NCBI GenBank assembly: GCA_964369975.1
Contig: CAYJFZ010000003.1
Coordinates: forward strand, 1 to 64,000
Direction of reading: 5' to 3'
Length of the DNA: 64,000 bases
Source: RGIG3102 sp964369975
Lineage (GTDB): Bacteria > Bacillota > Clostridia > Oscillospirales > Ruminococcaceae
In this document: positions 18,302 through 26,594 of the stretch, one piece after another
Layout of the letters: every line of letters begins with the position of its first letter
Numbering within the stretch: position 1 is the stretch's first letter
Made by a program: the position numbers and the translations under genes
Notes under the pieces: model-generated
The model's input: only the letters and a program-made list of their open reading frames with translations
Told to the model about the DNA's origin: nothing
Database searches by the model: none

Positions 18302-19504
18302 TCACCTTTTAACTTCCTTAATATCTACTACTTTACAATATAAATCTTTTTTACTTGTAAGAATTTTAATATCATCATTTACATTTACATCATTAATATT
18401 TGCGTATTCATCATCTTTATATATTAGTGAATACCCTTGTTTTAATATATTAAGTGGATTTTGCTTTTCTAATATATCATAATGAAAAGATAAGGCTTTT
18501 TTATTGATATTAATATTATTTTTAAATTTATTTTTTATATCATTATTTAGATATTTTAATTTTTCTTCATTTAATTTTTTAAAATTCTGTATTTTATAAA
18601 AACCTTGAGAATTTAAAATGAATTTTAATTTACTTTTATAATGTTCTATTTTTGTATAAAGGGTATTTCTAATATCTTCTTCAATTGTTAATAACTGCAT
18701 ATTTAAAGCATTTATATCAGGAAAAACTATTTCAGCTGCAGCACTCGGAGTAGCAGCTCTTACATCACAAACAAAATCTAAAATAGAAAAATCTATCTCA
18801 TGACCAACTGCACTAACAGTCGGTTTTTTACATTTAAATGCACATCTTGCAATATCTTCATCATTAAAAATGAATAAATCTTCCTGACTGCCTCCACCTC
18901 GTGTTATGATAATTACTTCTATATCTTCAATACTATCTAAATGATTAATAGCCTTTATTATGCTATCTTTTGCACTTTCACCTTGGACTGCACAAGGAGC
19001 TAAAACAACTTGAGCTTTTGGAAATCTTCTTTGTGTAACGCTGATTATATCTTTAAAAGCAGCGCCTGTTTTAGAAGTAGCAACACCTATTTTAAACGGA
19101 ACTTTAGGTAATGCTTTTTTATGTTTTTCATCAAAAAGCCCTTCTTTTTGAAGTTTAATTTTTAATTGTTCTAAGGCTATGTGTTTTGCACCCTCACCAC
19201 TTAAAAACATATCAGTTACATATAATTGATATTTGCCAGTAGCTTCATATAAAGATACTTTACCTCGTAAAATAACCTTCATTCCGTTTTTAGGCAAAAA
19301 AGTAAGTTTTTTATTTTCAAATTTAAACATAACTGCGCTAATTATAGCTTTTTCATCTTTTAAATTAAAATAAAAATGACCTGAGCTGTGTTTTACAAAG
19401 TCTGAAATTTCACCTTCTACGGCTACATCAGTTAAATTCTTATCACTCTCTAATATTGATTTTACATAAACATTTAATGAGTTTACGCTTAAAATTTTAT
19501 CCAT
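18302..19504 (-). CDS. xseA: Exodeoxyribonuclease VII large subunit
   Basis: Catalytic subunit of exonuclease VII. The 400 residues have an N-terminal OB-fold (about 1-100; SGHFYFNLKDEKA), the catalytic core (about 130-330) with TRGGGSQEDLFIFNDE and AVGHEIDFSILDFVCDVRAATPSAAAE, then a coiled-coil C-terminus that binds XseB. I start at the ATG at 19504 (MDKILSVNSL), which overlaps the TsaD-like gene by 8 bases. An in-frame upstream extension would add only a non-conserved leader. Confidence 0.95.
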   Translation of the reverse strand: MDKILSVNSLNVYVKSILESDKNLTDVAVEGEISDFVKHSSGHFYFNLKDEKAIISAVMFKFENKKLTFLPKNGMKVILRGKVSLYEATGKYQLYVTDMFLSGEGAKHIALEQLKIKLQKEGLFDEKHKKALPKVPFKIGVATSKTGAAFKDIISVTQRRFPKAQVVLAPCAVQGESAKDSIIKAINHLDSIEDIEVIIITRGGGSQEDLFIFNDEDIARCAFKCKKPTVSAVGHEIDFSILDFVCDVRAATPSAAAEIVFPDINALNMQLLTIEEDIRNTLYTKIEHYKSKLKFILNSQGFYKIQNFKKLNEEKLKYLNNDIKNKFKNNININKKALSFHYDILEKQNPLNILKQGYSLIYKDDEYANINDVNVNDDIKILTSKKDLYCKVVDIKEVKR

Positions 19505-20423
19505 TAATCGCCTCTTTATATGCTTTTCTTGCTGCACCTATAGCATTATCACTTGAAAAAACTTCCTTGCAAAACAATATACTATCATCTTCATCTCTCA
19601 TTATTTTTCTAATAACAGAAGAAGACATAACCCCACCTACACAAATAATAGGTGTATCCTTATATTCGCTTTTAATATTTTTAATTACATTTAAAAAAGT
19701 ACTCGCAATAAAGCTAAGGCAGAACTTGCAAACATATTCTTTGCTTTTGCCCTCGCTTAAAAGTTGGTTGCATTTATTTTCAAGACCAGATAAATTAAAA
19801 TCATAGCCTTTTACATTTGTTTTTATTTGTATGTTTTCATCGCAGTCAGAAGCTAAGCGGGAAATATATACACCACTTGGAAAGGGATAGCCTAATTTTA
19901 CCCCTAATCTATCAATTGCTTGTCCTGCATATAAATCTTGGCTTTTGCCAATAGTTTTTACTACTTCGCCGTTTTTTACATATAATATATCGCTCGTGCC
20001 ACCTGAGACATGCAAAAACACGCATTCATCTGTATATAAATTATCTAAGTTTAAATCAAATAAACAGCTGTATATATGATTTATTTGATGAGACAACTCT
20101 ACTACTTTAATATTTTTAGACGCTGCGAAAGCATAAGCTACTAATTTGCCTACTAAAAAGCAAGGCATATAGGAAGCTTCATCTCTTGTCGGCTTTGTGC
20201 TAACTCCAATACAAGAAATATCCCATTTAGAAAAATCTTCACTATTTAATACTTCTGTAAGTGTTTTTATATGAGAAAACACAGCTTCTTGCTGTCTTAG
20301 GCCAGTTTGACCTTCTTTAATAGGCAAGAAAACCTTCTTGTTTAGTAATATTTCATTTTTATCATTATCAATTACACTAATTGATGTAGCATAATTGCTT
20401 GTATCAATACCTAAGGTAATCAT
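19497..20423 (-). CDS. TsaD/Kae1-like paralog (peptidase M22 family)
   Basis: A 308-residue ASKHA-fold protein similar to TsaD, the tRNA threonylcarbamoyladenosine enzyme. It begins LGIDTSNYATS, keeps the metal-binding HQINH pair (SHQINHIYSC) and has LHVSGGTSDILYV and CVGGVMSSS nucleotide-binding segments. It is shorter than canonical TsaD (about 340) and lies in the nusB-xseA operon, where clostridia often carry such a second copy. Whether it modifies tRNA or does something else is unknown. It overlaps xseA by 8 bases. Confidence 0.8.
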   Translation of the reverse strand: MITLGIDTSNYATSISVIDNDKNEILLNKKVFLPIKEGQTGLRQQEAVFSHIKTLTEVLNSEDFSKWDISCIGVSTKPTRDEASYMPCFLVGKLVAYAFAASKNIKVVELSHQINHIYSCLFDLNLDNLYTDECVFLHVSGGTSDILYVKNGEVVKTIGKSQDLYAGQAIDRLGVKLGYPFPSGVYISRLASDCDENIQIKTNVKGYDFNLSGLENKCNQLLSEGKSKEYVCKFCLSFIASTFLNVIKNIKSEYKDTPIICVGGVMSSSVIRKIMRDEDDSILFCKEVFSSDNAIGAARKAYKEAING

Positions 20424-20426
20424 AAA

Positions 20427-20840
20427 TTATTTAGGATGTATCTGTTTTGAAACAGCACCTAAGATGCCATTGATAAATTGATAATCCTTTTCTCCTGCAA
20501 ATCTTTTTGATATTTCTACAGCTTCATTTATAACAACGCTATCCATATCTTCATCGCTATACATCATTTCAGCCACACTCAATCTTAAAATAGCACTGCT
20601 TACTCTTGAAAGCCTGTCCTGTTTCCAATTAATTAGTTTTGATTGTATCATATCGTTAACTTCATCGCAGTTATCATAATATAAGTTCATTAATTTTAGT
20701 GCAAACTCATCTAATCTATATTCTTCATACTCTGGTAGTTCTTGTGTAACTGCCAAAATATCTTCAATATCATTTGAGCTAAAGCTTGCTTCAAATAAAG
20801 CTATAAATGCATTTTCTCGAGATTTTCTTCTTGTAATCAT
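20427..20840 (-). CDS. nusB: Transcription antitermination factor NusB
   Basis: All-helical RNA-binding protein acting with NusE (S10) in rRNA antitermination and ribosome assembly. The 137 residues start with RRKSRENAFIALFEASF, the typical arginine-rich first helix, and end with VVINEAVEISKRFAGEKDYQFINGILGAV, the conserved last helices. It lies 3 bases before the TsaD-like gene. Confidence 0.95.
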   Translation of the reverse strand: MITRRKSRENAFIALFEASFSSNDIEDILAVTQELPEYEEYRLDEFALKLMNLYYDNCDEVNDMIQSKLINWKQDRLSRVSSAILRLSVAEMMYSDEDMDSVVINEAVEISKRFAGEKDYQFINGILGAVSKQIHPK

Positions 20841-20870
20841 AATTTTTGCTTCCTTTTAATAATCAAGATT

Positions 20871-20900
20871 ACCCTCCGTATAAAATAATTACAGGAGGGT
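20871..20900 (-). other. Intergenic hairpin between asp23 and nusB
   Basis: Minus-strand inverted repeat ACCCTCC/GGAGGGT with a 16-base loop, without a T-tract afterwards. It may be an mRNA processing or stability element inside the operon, or a weak attenuator. Seen directly; the function is not known. Confidence 0.4.
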
Positions 20901-20908
20901 TATACATA

Positions 20909-21271
20909 TTAGTCTTGAGGCTGTATTGCATCAACGCCAACTAAAACAACATTGACTTTTGATACTGTAATATTGGTCATAGTTTGAATGCTGTTTTTCA
21001 CTGATTCTTGAACAGCGCTAACAACATTAGCTACTTTATAACCATACTTTAATATAAGATGCACTTTAATATCAGCTACACCTTCATATAAATTTACTTC
21101 AACTGCCTTTGGCAGATTAGTTTTTGCAAATATTCCTTTAACGCCTGAGTTTGCTATTGATACATCGCTAACTCCCTCAACTTCTAAACTTGCAAGTTTA
21201 GATATTTTTTCAATAACGCTAACGGATATAAACAAATCACCATTTTGTTGATTATAATCTTTCAATTCCAT
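20909..21271 (-). CDS. Asp23/Gls24 family envelope stress protein (YqhY-like)
   Basis: A 120-residue soluble protein of the Asp23/Gls24 family. It contains the family pattern: an N-terminal ISVSVIEKISKLASLEVEGV segment, a GVKGIFAK turn and the VHLILKYGYKVANVVSAVQESVKNSIQTMT strand-helix block. Members polymerise near the membrane or affect fatty-acid synthesis; YqhY in Bacillus lies just before nusB as here. ATG follows AATAGGAGGT. It is the first gene of the vegetative operon downstream of spoIIIA. Confidence 0.9.
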   Translation of the reverse strand: MELKDYNQQNGDLFISVSVIEKISKLASLEVEGVSDVSIANSGVKGIFAKTNLPKAVEVNLYEGVADIKVHLILKYGYKVANVVSAVQESVKNSIQTMTNITVSKVNVVLVGVDAIQPQD

Positions 21272-21295
21272 GAATATTACCTCCTATTAATGTAT

Positions 21296-21324
21296 ATTAT
21301 ATCATTAATTTATGAATATAACAA
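21296..21324 (-). promoter_or_regulatory. Sigma-A promoter of asp23-nusB-...-recN
   Basis: TTGTTA (21324-21319), 17 bases ending in TGA, then TATAAT (21301-21296). This is an extended -10 promoter in the 55-base gap after spoIIIAH. It separates the housekeeping operon from the sporulation operon. Confidence 0.82.
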
Positions 21325-21326
21325 CA

Positions 21327-21923
21327 CTAATTTACTTCAACTACAACAATATTTTGTGCAGTAACGGAAGTTTTTGACAAAACGACATCTCTAATTTTAA
21401 CTACATCTTGTTCTGTTAGCTCACCTTGATTAGATTGAACAGCTACACTAACCTTTTCATCTGAAATAGTAACCACACAATCAACAAAGCCTTTTGCCTT
21501 AATTGAGTTTTCAATATCTGTTTGAATTGTTATAGACTCAACTATTTTAGTTAAACTTTCAGTAGCTTTTAATTTTTCAGCATCGGTTAATTTTGAATCA
21601 TCCAAAGTATCTTGTAAGACATCTAAGGCTTCATCCCTGCTTTTTTCTCTTGAAAGCCTTGTTTGCTCAAAAAACTTTTGTGTATCAGTTTGATTAGTCG
21701 CTACAAGTTGTGCATCTCCATAATTTTCAGTATCATAATCTTCCATAGTTACAAGTAGGTCATCTTCTGATATTACTCCATCACCTTGAGTTTCTAAACT
21801 TTGTGTTTGGAAGTAGCTATCTTGTGTTCCTTGAGAGTATTCCCAGTTTAAATAAACAGCTATCACTAAAGCAAAACTTAAGGCTATAAGAGTCACTTTC
21901 CTTTGTTTGTTTAAATTTTTCAT
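21327..21923 (-). CDS. spoIIIAH: Stage III sporulation protein AH
   Basis: Mother-cell membrane protein whose extracellular YscJ/FliF-like domain pairs with forespore SpoIIQ across the intermembrane space to form the feeding-tube channel. The 198 residues have one transmembrane helix (about 10-27) and a C-terminal ring-building domain (about 105-198, with VDCVVTISDEKVSVAV). I start at the ATG at 21923 (MKNLNKQRK), seven bases after AAGGAG; a longer in-frame start at 21965 would overlap spoIIIAG and has no ribosome site. It is the last gene of the operon. Confidence 0.93.
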   Translation of the reverse strand: MKNLNKQRKVTLIALSFALVIAVYLNWEYSQGTQDSYFQTQSLETQGDGVISEDDLLVTMEDYDTENYGDAQLVATNQTDTQKFFEQTRLSREKSRDEALDVLQDTLDDSKLTDAEKLKATESLTKIVESITIQTDIENSIKAKGFVDCVVTISDEKVSVAVQSNQGELTEQDVVKIRDVVLSKTSVTAQNIVVVEVN

Positions 21924-21943
21924 AAATTTTCTCCTTTTTGTAT

Positions 21944-22498
21944 TTATTGCATTTTTATTACGCATATTCTATTACTCGCCACATCTAAAGCAACTTTTGC
22001 AGCATTTGTTAAGTTGCTTATTACAGATATGTCTTCTGCTCCTTTACTAACAATTATTACACCTTGTATCTTAGGTTGTAATTTCATTTCAACAAGGCCA
22101 GTCTCCTCGCTTCCATCTTGCACTAAAACATAGGTGTCCTCAAAAGTAGATTTTTGTATTTCTTCGCTCGTTGCTTGGTGTGTTTTAACTTGAGTATCAT
22201 CTAAGGATTTTTCTTGCTTTACATAAATAGTTTGCCAAGATGACTCAAAAGTTATCATTACTTCTACTTCTCCTGCACCATTCACCTTTGATAGTATATT
22301 CTTTAAATCAATTTCTAATTCTGTTCTATATTCTTCTAAAGTATCTGCAGTTTCATCTAAAACTTCTGGTGTGTTTTCTTTGCTACTCGTATTTAAAGAT
22401 AAAAAAAGTATACCTAAAAATCCAATTATGATAAAAATATTGCTTTTGCCATTTTCAAAAAGTTGTTTTACTATTTTACTTTCTTTTAATTTATCCAT
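21944..22498 (-). CDS. spoIIIAG: Stage III sporulation protein AG
   Basis: Ring-forming component of the SpoIIIA-SpoIIQ transenvelope complex. The 184 residues have one N-terminal membrane helix (about 20-37) and an external domain with LSKVNGAGEVEVMITFESS and the PKIQGVIIVSKGAEDISV segment, followed by a helix (ATNAAKVALD-like) typical of the family. Its ATG overlaps the stop of spoIIIAF by 8 bases, giving strong translational coupling. Confidence 0.93.
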   Translation of the reverse strand: MDKLKESKIVKQLFENGKSNIFIIIGFLGILFLSLNTSSKENTPEVLDETADTLEEYRTELEIDLKNILSKVNGAGEVEVMITFESSWQTIYVKQEKSLDDTQVKTHQATSEEIQKSTFEDTYVLVQDGSEETGLVEMKLQPKIQGVIIVSKGAEDISVISNLTNAAKVALDVASNRICVIKMQ

Positions 22499-22952
22499 TT
22501 ACTCCTCCGAAAGTTATACATTCTTTTGGCGCTATATCTTCTAAAGTGTTAATAATTTCTGTTTTGTGTAATTCCTCGCTTCCATATATTTCTATTTCTT
22601 GTATGATAAAACTATCATTTTGTTTATATATATGCACAAAAACATCAGTATAGGATAAATTTTTTGATTTTAGTTTAGTTTTAATATTTTCTATTAATAT
22701 ATTCGTTGCATTTTCTATAATAAACTCCTCATTATTTTTTAAATCTTCATCGTTAATACTAAATTCTTCAAAATAAAATATTTCTTCATAATTAAAACTT
22801 AAATTGTTAGAAAAAACATTCACAATTAAAAAGCAGGCTAAAACTGTTTGTATAATTTTATTTGTGTGCTCTATTTTTATTAAGTTTAATATTATACCAA
22901 CTAAATACACTAAAATACATACTGCACCAATTACAGAAAAAACATTATCCAT
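22491..22952 (-). CDS. spoIIIAF: Stage III sporulation protein AF
   Basis: A 153-residue membrane protein of the SpoIIIA complex. There are two N-terminal hydrophobic helices (about 5-22 and 32-50). A soluble external domain follows with SLSYTDVFVHIYKQNDSFIIQEIEIYG, distantly ring-building-motif-like. Sequence conservation is weak, and the assignment rests on position between AE and AG and on topology. Start supported by AAGGAG. Confidence 0.88.
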   Translation of the reverse strand: MDNVFSVIGAVCILVYLVGIILNLIKIEHTNKIIQTVLACFLIVNVFSNNLSFNYEEIFYFEEFSINDEDLKNNEEFIIENATNILIENIKTKLKSKNLSYTDVFVHIYKQNDSFIIQEIEIYGSEELHKTEIINTLEDIAPKECITFGGVNG

Positions 22953-22953
22953 T

Positions 22954-24021
22954 TTACACTCCTTGTGTTAAAACAACCATTATCGTAATAGAGAACACTA
23001 ATAAGACAAAAATCAAAAACACAATAGATAAACTCAGCTCAATGAAATTTTTAAACCCATCTAAAAGTTTTTTTGAAAATTTTGTATTAAATAAATCACT
23101 TACAATAATCAATGCATTAATAATAAACCAGTAAATAAACAATAGTATAATGGATGGCAAAAATATGCTGCTCACAGCCCCTACTCCTACAAAGCCTGCA
23201 AAACTTTTTATTACTTCCATACTTGCGTACACGCTACTAACTGCATCTTGAAGGCCTGAGCCAATAACAGGAATTAGACCACTAACGGACTCCCCTAAAG
23301 TTACCGCTAACCTATCTTGACTTTGAGTTATAACTGTTTGCAAACTCAAGGCAAAACAAACAATTGATACACTGCCTTTTAAAAACCATTTAACAACACT
23401 AATATAAAATTTAATTAAGCTGTCTAATCTCATCTCTTCAACTAAGGCGCTCGTTACACTAACAGCTAAAAATATATTTAAGCTTGGCAAAATTACACTT
23501 ACACAGATATTTGATATAAAAGCAAAGCCTGTTAAAAATAGCCCTGTATATACTCCGGCTGTTATTATTTCACCACTTGCCATTGAAATCCCTGCAAAAA
23601 TAGGCAAAAAAGATAGCATAAAGTTTTTTATATCAAATAAATTTTGCCAAACTATATCAATAATATTACTAAAAGATGGCATTAAACTAACAAAAATAAC
23701 TAAAACACATACTGTATCTATAACTTTATTTATACTTTCAAAACTCTTTTGTTCAAATAATTTTAGTATACCTGCTAAAATAATAATGCTTAAAATTCTA
23801 TAAAATAGTCTTAAAGGCTCGTTTAAGTTTTCTTTTAACATATCCATTAAAAAATTAAAAATGTTTTCAAGGCTAATTTCATCTTGAGCATCAATGTTTA
23901 TATTATATTCATTTTGTAAATCATCAAGGTTTTGTGTATATGTATTTTCTTGGGCATAACAAAAAATATTCATTGAAAAAAATAATACAACACTTAATAA
24001 AGTTCGGCTAATTTTTTTCAT
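22954..24021 (-). CDS. spoIIIAE: Stage III sporulation protein AE
   Basis: Polytopic membrane protein of the SpoIIIA channel. The 355 residues start with a signal peptide (MKKISRTLLSVVLFFSMN... ending FCYA, about 1-23), a short external region, then about seven hydrophobic helices. GIFSGLIPVIGSGLQDAV-like sequence (ESVSGLIPVIGSGLQDAVS) matches the conserved core of the family. The ATG overlaps the spoIIIAD stop by four bases (ATGA). Confidence 0.93.
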   Translation of the reverse strand: MKKISRTLLSVVLFFSMNIFCYAQENTYTQNLDDLQNEYNINIDAQDEISLENIFNFLMDMLKENLNEPLRLFYRILSIIILAGILKLFEQKSFESINKVIDTVCVLVIFVSLMPSFSNIIDIVWQNLFDIKNFMLSFLPIFAGISMASGEIITAGVYTGLFLTGFAFISNICVSVILPSLNIFLAVSVTSALVEEMRLDSLIKFYISVVKWFLKGSVSIVCFALSLQTVITQSQDRLAVTLGESVSGLIPVIGSGLQDAVSSVYASMEVIKSFAGFVGVGAVSSIFLPSIILLFIYWFIINALIIVSDLFNTKFSKKLLDGFKNFIELSLSIVFLIFVLLVFSITIMVVLTQGV

Positions 24022-24398
24022 GTTATCAACATCCTTATTACATCTAAAACTTGCATAAAAATAGGTAAAGCCGTTAATATTATAGCTACTCTGCCTAAAA
24101 ATATCATTTGATTGCTAAGTGCCTTATTATTGTTATCTAAGCAAATATCTGAAATAAACTGCGTAATTAAGCCTATACCAATAGCTTTAAGTATAATATC
24201 AATACCATCAAAACTAACTTGTCCTAAAAGGAGTTTAATTTCTTCTATAGCTGGGATGATTTCATTAGTTGTATATAATAAAACTAATATACTGCAAGCA
24301 ATAGCAATTAAACTTTGAATTTGTTTATTAAATGTTGGTAGTGATGAAATTAAAATAACTACTAATAAAATTAAAGCTGCAATTTTAAAAATATCCAT
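24018..24398 (-). CDS. spoIIIAD: Stage III sporulation protein AD
   Basis: A small membrane protein of 126 residues with four hydrophobic segments (about 3-20, 27-48, 68-85, 98-120). The AC/AD-family features are IILKAIGIGLITQFISDICLDNNN and GRVAIILTALPIFMQVLD. It overlaps spoIIIAC by one base and spoIIIAE by four. Confidence 0.92.
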   Translation of the reverse strand: MDIFKIAALILLVVILISSLPTFNKQIQSLIAIACSILVLLYTTNEIIPAIEEIKLLLGQVSFDGIDIILKAIGIGLITQFISDICLDNNNKALSNQMIFLGRVAIILTALPIFMQVLDVIRMLIT

Positions 24399-24592
24399 TA
24401 AAATCCAAATAGATACTTAATTGTATCAAAAAGCTCTTGAACTTGTGTAATAACCATAGTTAACACAACAATTAAGCCCATCAAAGTAGTAAGCATGGCT
24501 TGATCTTCTCTGCCACTCCTTACTAAGACTTGATTTAATACTGAAACAATTATTCCAATTGCAGCTATTTGAAAAATTGAATCTACATCCAT
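24398..24592 (-). CDS. spoIIIAC: Stage III sporulation protein AC
   Basis: A 64-residue protein with two membrane helices (about 6-22 and 33-52), the usual length for SpoIIIAC. It contains FQIAAIGIIVSVLNQVLVRSGREDQA, the conserved helix and basic-acidic turn of the family. It is homologous in part to SpoIIIAD next to it. Confidence 0.93.
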   Translation of the reverse strand: MDVDSIFQIAAIGIIVSVLNQVLVRSGREDQAMLTTLMGLIVVLTMVITQVQELFDTIKYLFGF

Positions 24593-24605
24593 AGTTTTTA
24601 CTCCT

Positions 24606-25076
24606 TTAAATTATTACAAGCGAAATTATTAATCCTATACAAATACCTAAAACACTGTTTATCTTTTTCTCTTGGTTATACTCTTTTCTTATTTCATCAA
24701 TATGAAAATTAACTAATTTTAAAATTGAATGAATAAAGTCGTATTCGCTTTCTTTATCGTATTTGCCTATATTATTAAAAAAATTCTCAGCTAATTTAAT
24801 CGCTTTAATGCTAATTGTTTTATTCTGTGTAATATTAGCTAAAAATTCATCTTTTTCTAAAAAACTAAAATCTTTAAAATAGCTTGTTTTTTCTAAATCT
24901 ATTTCTCTAAAAACTTTTATGTAAGTGTAATTCAAGTTATGAATTATTCTGATTTGATTAATAATATATTGTAAATCTTCTAAGAATTTTATTGTATACA
25001 GCCTATCAAAATCTTTTTTCGTAGTAATTAATATACAAGAACTTACTACTAAAACTACTCCTATAATTTTAAACAT
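24606..25076 (-). CDS. spoIIIAB: Stage III sporulation protein AB
   Basis: A 156-residue protein with membrane helices at both ends (about 3-18 and 138-156) and a helical cytoplasmic middle. Such topology, with a GspF-like fold, is known for the family. The visible family segment is FLEDLQYIINQIRIIHNLN. The ATG overlaps spoIIIAA by 8 bases. Confidence 0.9.
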   Translation of the reverse strand: MFKIIGVVLVVSSCILITTKKDFDRLYTIKFLEDLQYIINQIRIIHNLNYTYIKVFREIDLEKTSYFKDFSFLEKDEFLANITQNKTISIKAIKLAENFFNNIGKYDKESEYDFIHSILKLVNFHIDEIRKEYNQEKKINSVLGICIGLIISLVII

Positions 25077-25899
25077 CTATAATCTCCTTTACTAAAAAAG
25101 AATTGTCATGTAATATAATAATTTTATTAAAAACTCTGTTTTGTAATAATAAATTAATATTGGGTCTATTTTTAATCTCTTTTAAGGACTTTGCGTGAGC
25201 AGTACATATAAATTTTACTCCAGTATTTAAAGAACTTAACATTTGTTTCGCTTCATTTTCGCTGCCTATTTCATCACAAACAATAATATCTGGATTTAAA
25301 GTCCTTGTTGCCATTTCAATAGCGGATGTTTTATCTATACCTGATATAAAGTCTGCATTAATATCATTTATATATAATTCTTCTCTTTCATCGCAAATAC
25401 AGATATTATTATCGTTGCATAAATGTTTAGATATTGTTTTTATCAAGGTAGTTTTTCCGCTATGAGGAGGCCCTACTATTAAAACACCTTTAAAATCATT
25501 AATATCACTCATATTAAAATTAAATATTTCATCATATAAAATTCTTATATTTAAAGAAGTGAGCTGTTTTAAGATTTTTATATTATCTTTATTATATGTA
25601 AATTGTCCGCCTATACCTACTCGACAGCCTTCTTTAATAGTTATAAACCCATGTGAAATTTGATTTTCAAAAGTATTTTTTGAATAATCACATATTTTAT
25701 AAAAAATATCATCGAGGATGTTTTGAGAAATTTTAAGACCTTTTATACTCTTAATTTTCGAGTTTGAAAGATAAGATATCTCTTGATTTAATCTTAATTT
25801 AATTTCAGTAGGTTTGTCTTTTACTAAGTCAGTTTTTAAAATAATTTCTAATACATCTTTAGAAAAATACGATAAAATTTTAAATATTTTCTTGTCCAT
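25069..25899 (-). CDS. spoIIIAA: Stage III sporulation protein AA (secretion-type ATPase)
   Basis: Cytoplasmic ATPase of the SpoIIIA complex, related to type II/IV secretion ATPases. The 276 residues include Walker A GPPHSGKT (143-150), Walker B DIIVCDEIGSE and an arginine-rich HGFITIKEGCRVGIGGQ family signature (about 83-99). I start at the ATG at 25899, preceded by AAAGGTGAT; a longer in-frame reading to 25998 would cover the promoter and lacks homology. It is the first gene of the eight-gene operon. Confidence 0.94.
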   Translation of the reverse strand: MDKKIFKILSYFSKDVLEIILKTDLVKDKPTEIKLRLNQEISYLSNSKIKSIKGLKISQNILDDIFYKICDYSKNTFENQISHGFITIKEGCRVGIGGQFTYNKDNIKILKQLTSLNIRILYDEIFNFNMSDINDFKGVLIVGPPHSGKTTLIKTISKHLCNDNNICICDEREELYINDINADFISGIDKTSAIEMATRTLNPDIIVCDEIGSENEAKQMLSSLNTGVKFICTAHAKSLKEIKNRPNINLLLQNRVFNKIIILHDNSFLVKEIIDV

Positions 25900-25918
25900 A
25901 TAATCACCTTTATTAACT

Positions 25919-25926
25919 ATTGTATG
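25919..25926 (-). promoter_or_regulatory. Sigma-E-like -10 element of the spoIIIA operon
   Basis: CATACAAT on the minus strand is an exact match to the sigma-E -10 consensus, 19 bases upstream of the spoIIIAA ATG. The -35 region is T-rich and matches poorly. spoIIIA operons are known to be sigma-E dependent, which supports the call. Confidence 0.55.
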
Positions 25927-25960
25927 CTTAAATTTAAAAAAAAGAACTAAGTTGTAAACA

Positions 25961-25990
25961 TTGACCGATATATATTTATTGTGATATAAT
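25961..25990 (+). promoter_or_regulatory. Sigma-A promoter of the plus-strand membrane protein/YbjQ pair
   Basis: TTGACC (25961-25966), 18 bases, TATAAT (25985-25990) preceded by TGA, an extended -10. It is divergent from the spoIIIA promoter. Confidence 0.8.
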
Positions 25991-26021
25991 AAATACATAA
26001 CTAAAGAAAGCGGGTGTTACT

Positions 26022-26243
26022 ATGAAGTCAAAAGAAATTTTAACAGTTGTATTAATTACTATATTTATTTTAATAAGTTTAGCCTCTTATTTAATGCTAT
26101 TTTTTATTGAGCCAATGCCGTTTATATTAAGGGCTATAATAGCAACTGTTATTACATTTTTTAGTTTCACAGCTATTAAAGTTTTAAGACAAAGAATTAA
26201 AGAAATTAGGAGTGATTACACAGATGATATTAGTAAATATTGA
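26022..26243 (+). CDS. Small two-helix membrane protein, function unknown
   Basis: 73 residues with two hydrophobic helices (about 7-29 and 33-53) and a basic-then-acidic tail (RQRIKEIRSDYTDD). I do not recognise a family. GCGGGTG lies upstream of the ATG, and a strong sigma-A promoter precedes it. Its last 20 bases overlap the YbjQ gene, so the two are translated together, and the small protein may anchor or assist YbjQ at the membrane. Confidence 0.7.
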   Translation: MKSKEILTVVLITIFILISLASYLMLFFIEPMPFILRAIIATVITFFSFTAIKVLRQRIKEIRSDYTDDISKY

Positions 26244-26535
26244 TTACTTACCGGGCAAGGAATTTGATGTATTAGGGATAGTTAAAGGCTCTACTATTCA
26301 AACAAAACATATGGGAAAAGATATTTCTCAGGCATTCAAAACTTTAGTAGGTGGCGAATTAGAATCTTATACTGAAATGATGAATGAAGCAAGGGCTATT
26401 GCTACAAAAAGAATGGTTGAAGAAGCTACTTCCTTAGGCGCTGATGCTATATTAAATATTAGGTACGCATCTTCTGCTGTTATGCAAGGCGCAGCTGAAG
26501 TTATAGCTTATGGAACAGCTGTGAAAACTAAATAA
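26224..26535 (+). CDS. YbjQ/UPF0145 family protein
   Basis: 103 residues of the YbjQ (UPF0145) family, which forms pentamers and has been called heavy-metal binding, though the function is uncertain. The family signature is clear: an N-terminal PGKEFDVLGIVKGSTIQ, a RMVEEATSLGADAILNIRY block and a final EVIAYGTAV. I prefer the ATG at 26224 (MILVNIDYLPGKE) over a GTG at 26212, because AGGAGTGAT then lies at a proper distance. It overlaps the membrane-protein gene by 20 bases. Confidence 0.88.
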   Translation: MILVNIDYLPGKEFDVLGIVKGSTIQTKHMGKDISQAFKTLVGGELESYTEMMNEARAIATKRMVEEATSLGADAILNIRYASSAVMQGAAEVIAYGTAVKTK

Positions 26536-26550
26536 TAAAAAACTCAATAA

Positions 26551-26593
26551 AAATAGCGAGTGATTAAAATATTAATCATTCGCTATTTTTTTA
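26551..26593. terminator. Bidirectional terminator between YbjQ and the M48-type peptidase
   Basis: A 16-base-pair stem (551-566 with 573-588 of 26 kb; one G-T pair) and a six-base loop. It is flanked by A-tracts on the left and T-tracts on the right, so it can end both convergent transcripts. Confidence 0.88.
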
Positions 26594-26594
26594 T

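Noticed and set aside
25900..25998. Extension of spoIIIAA by 33 codons
   Set aside because: It covers the sigma-E-like element and has no homology; the ATG at 25899 has a ribosome site.
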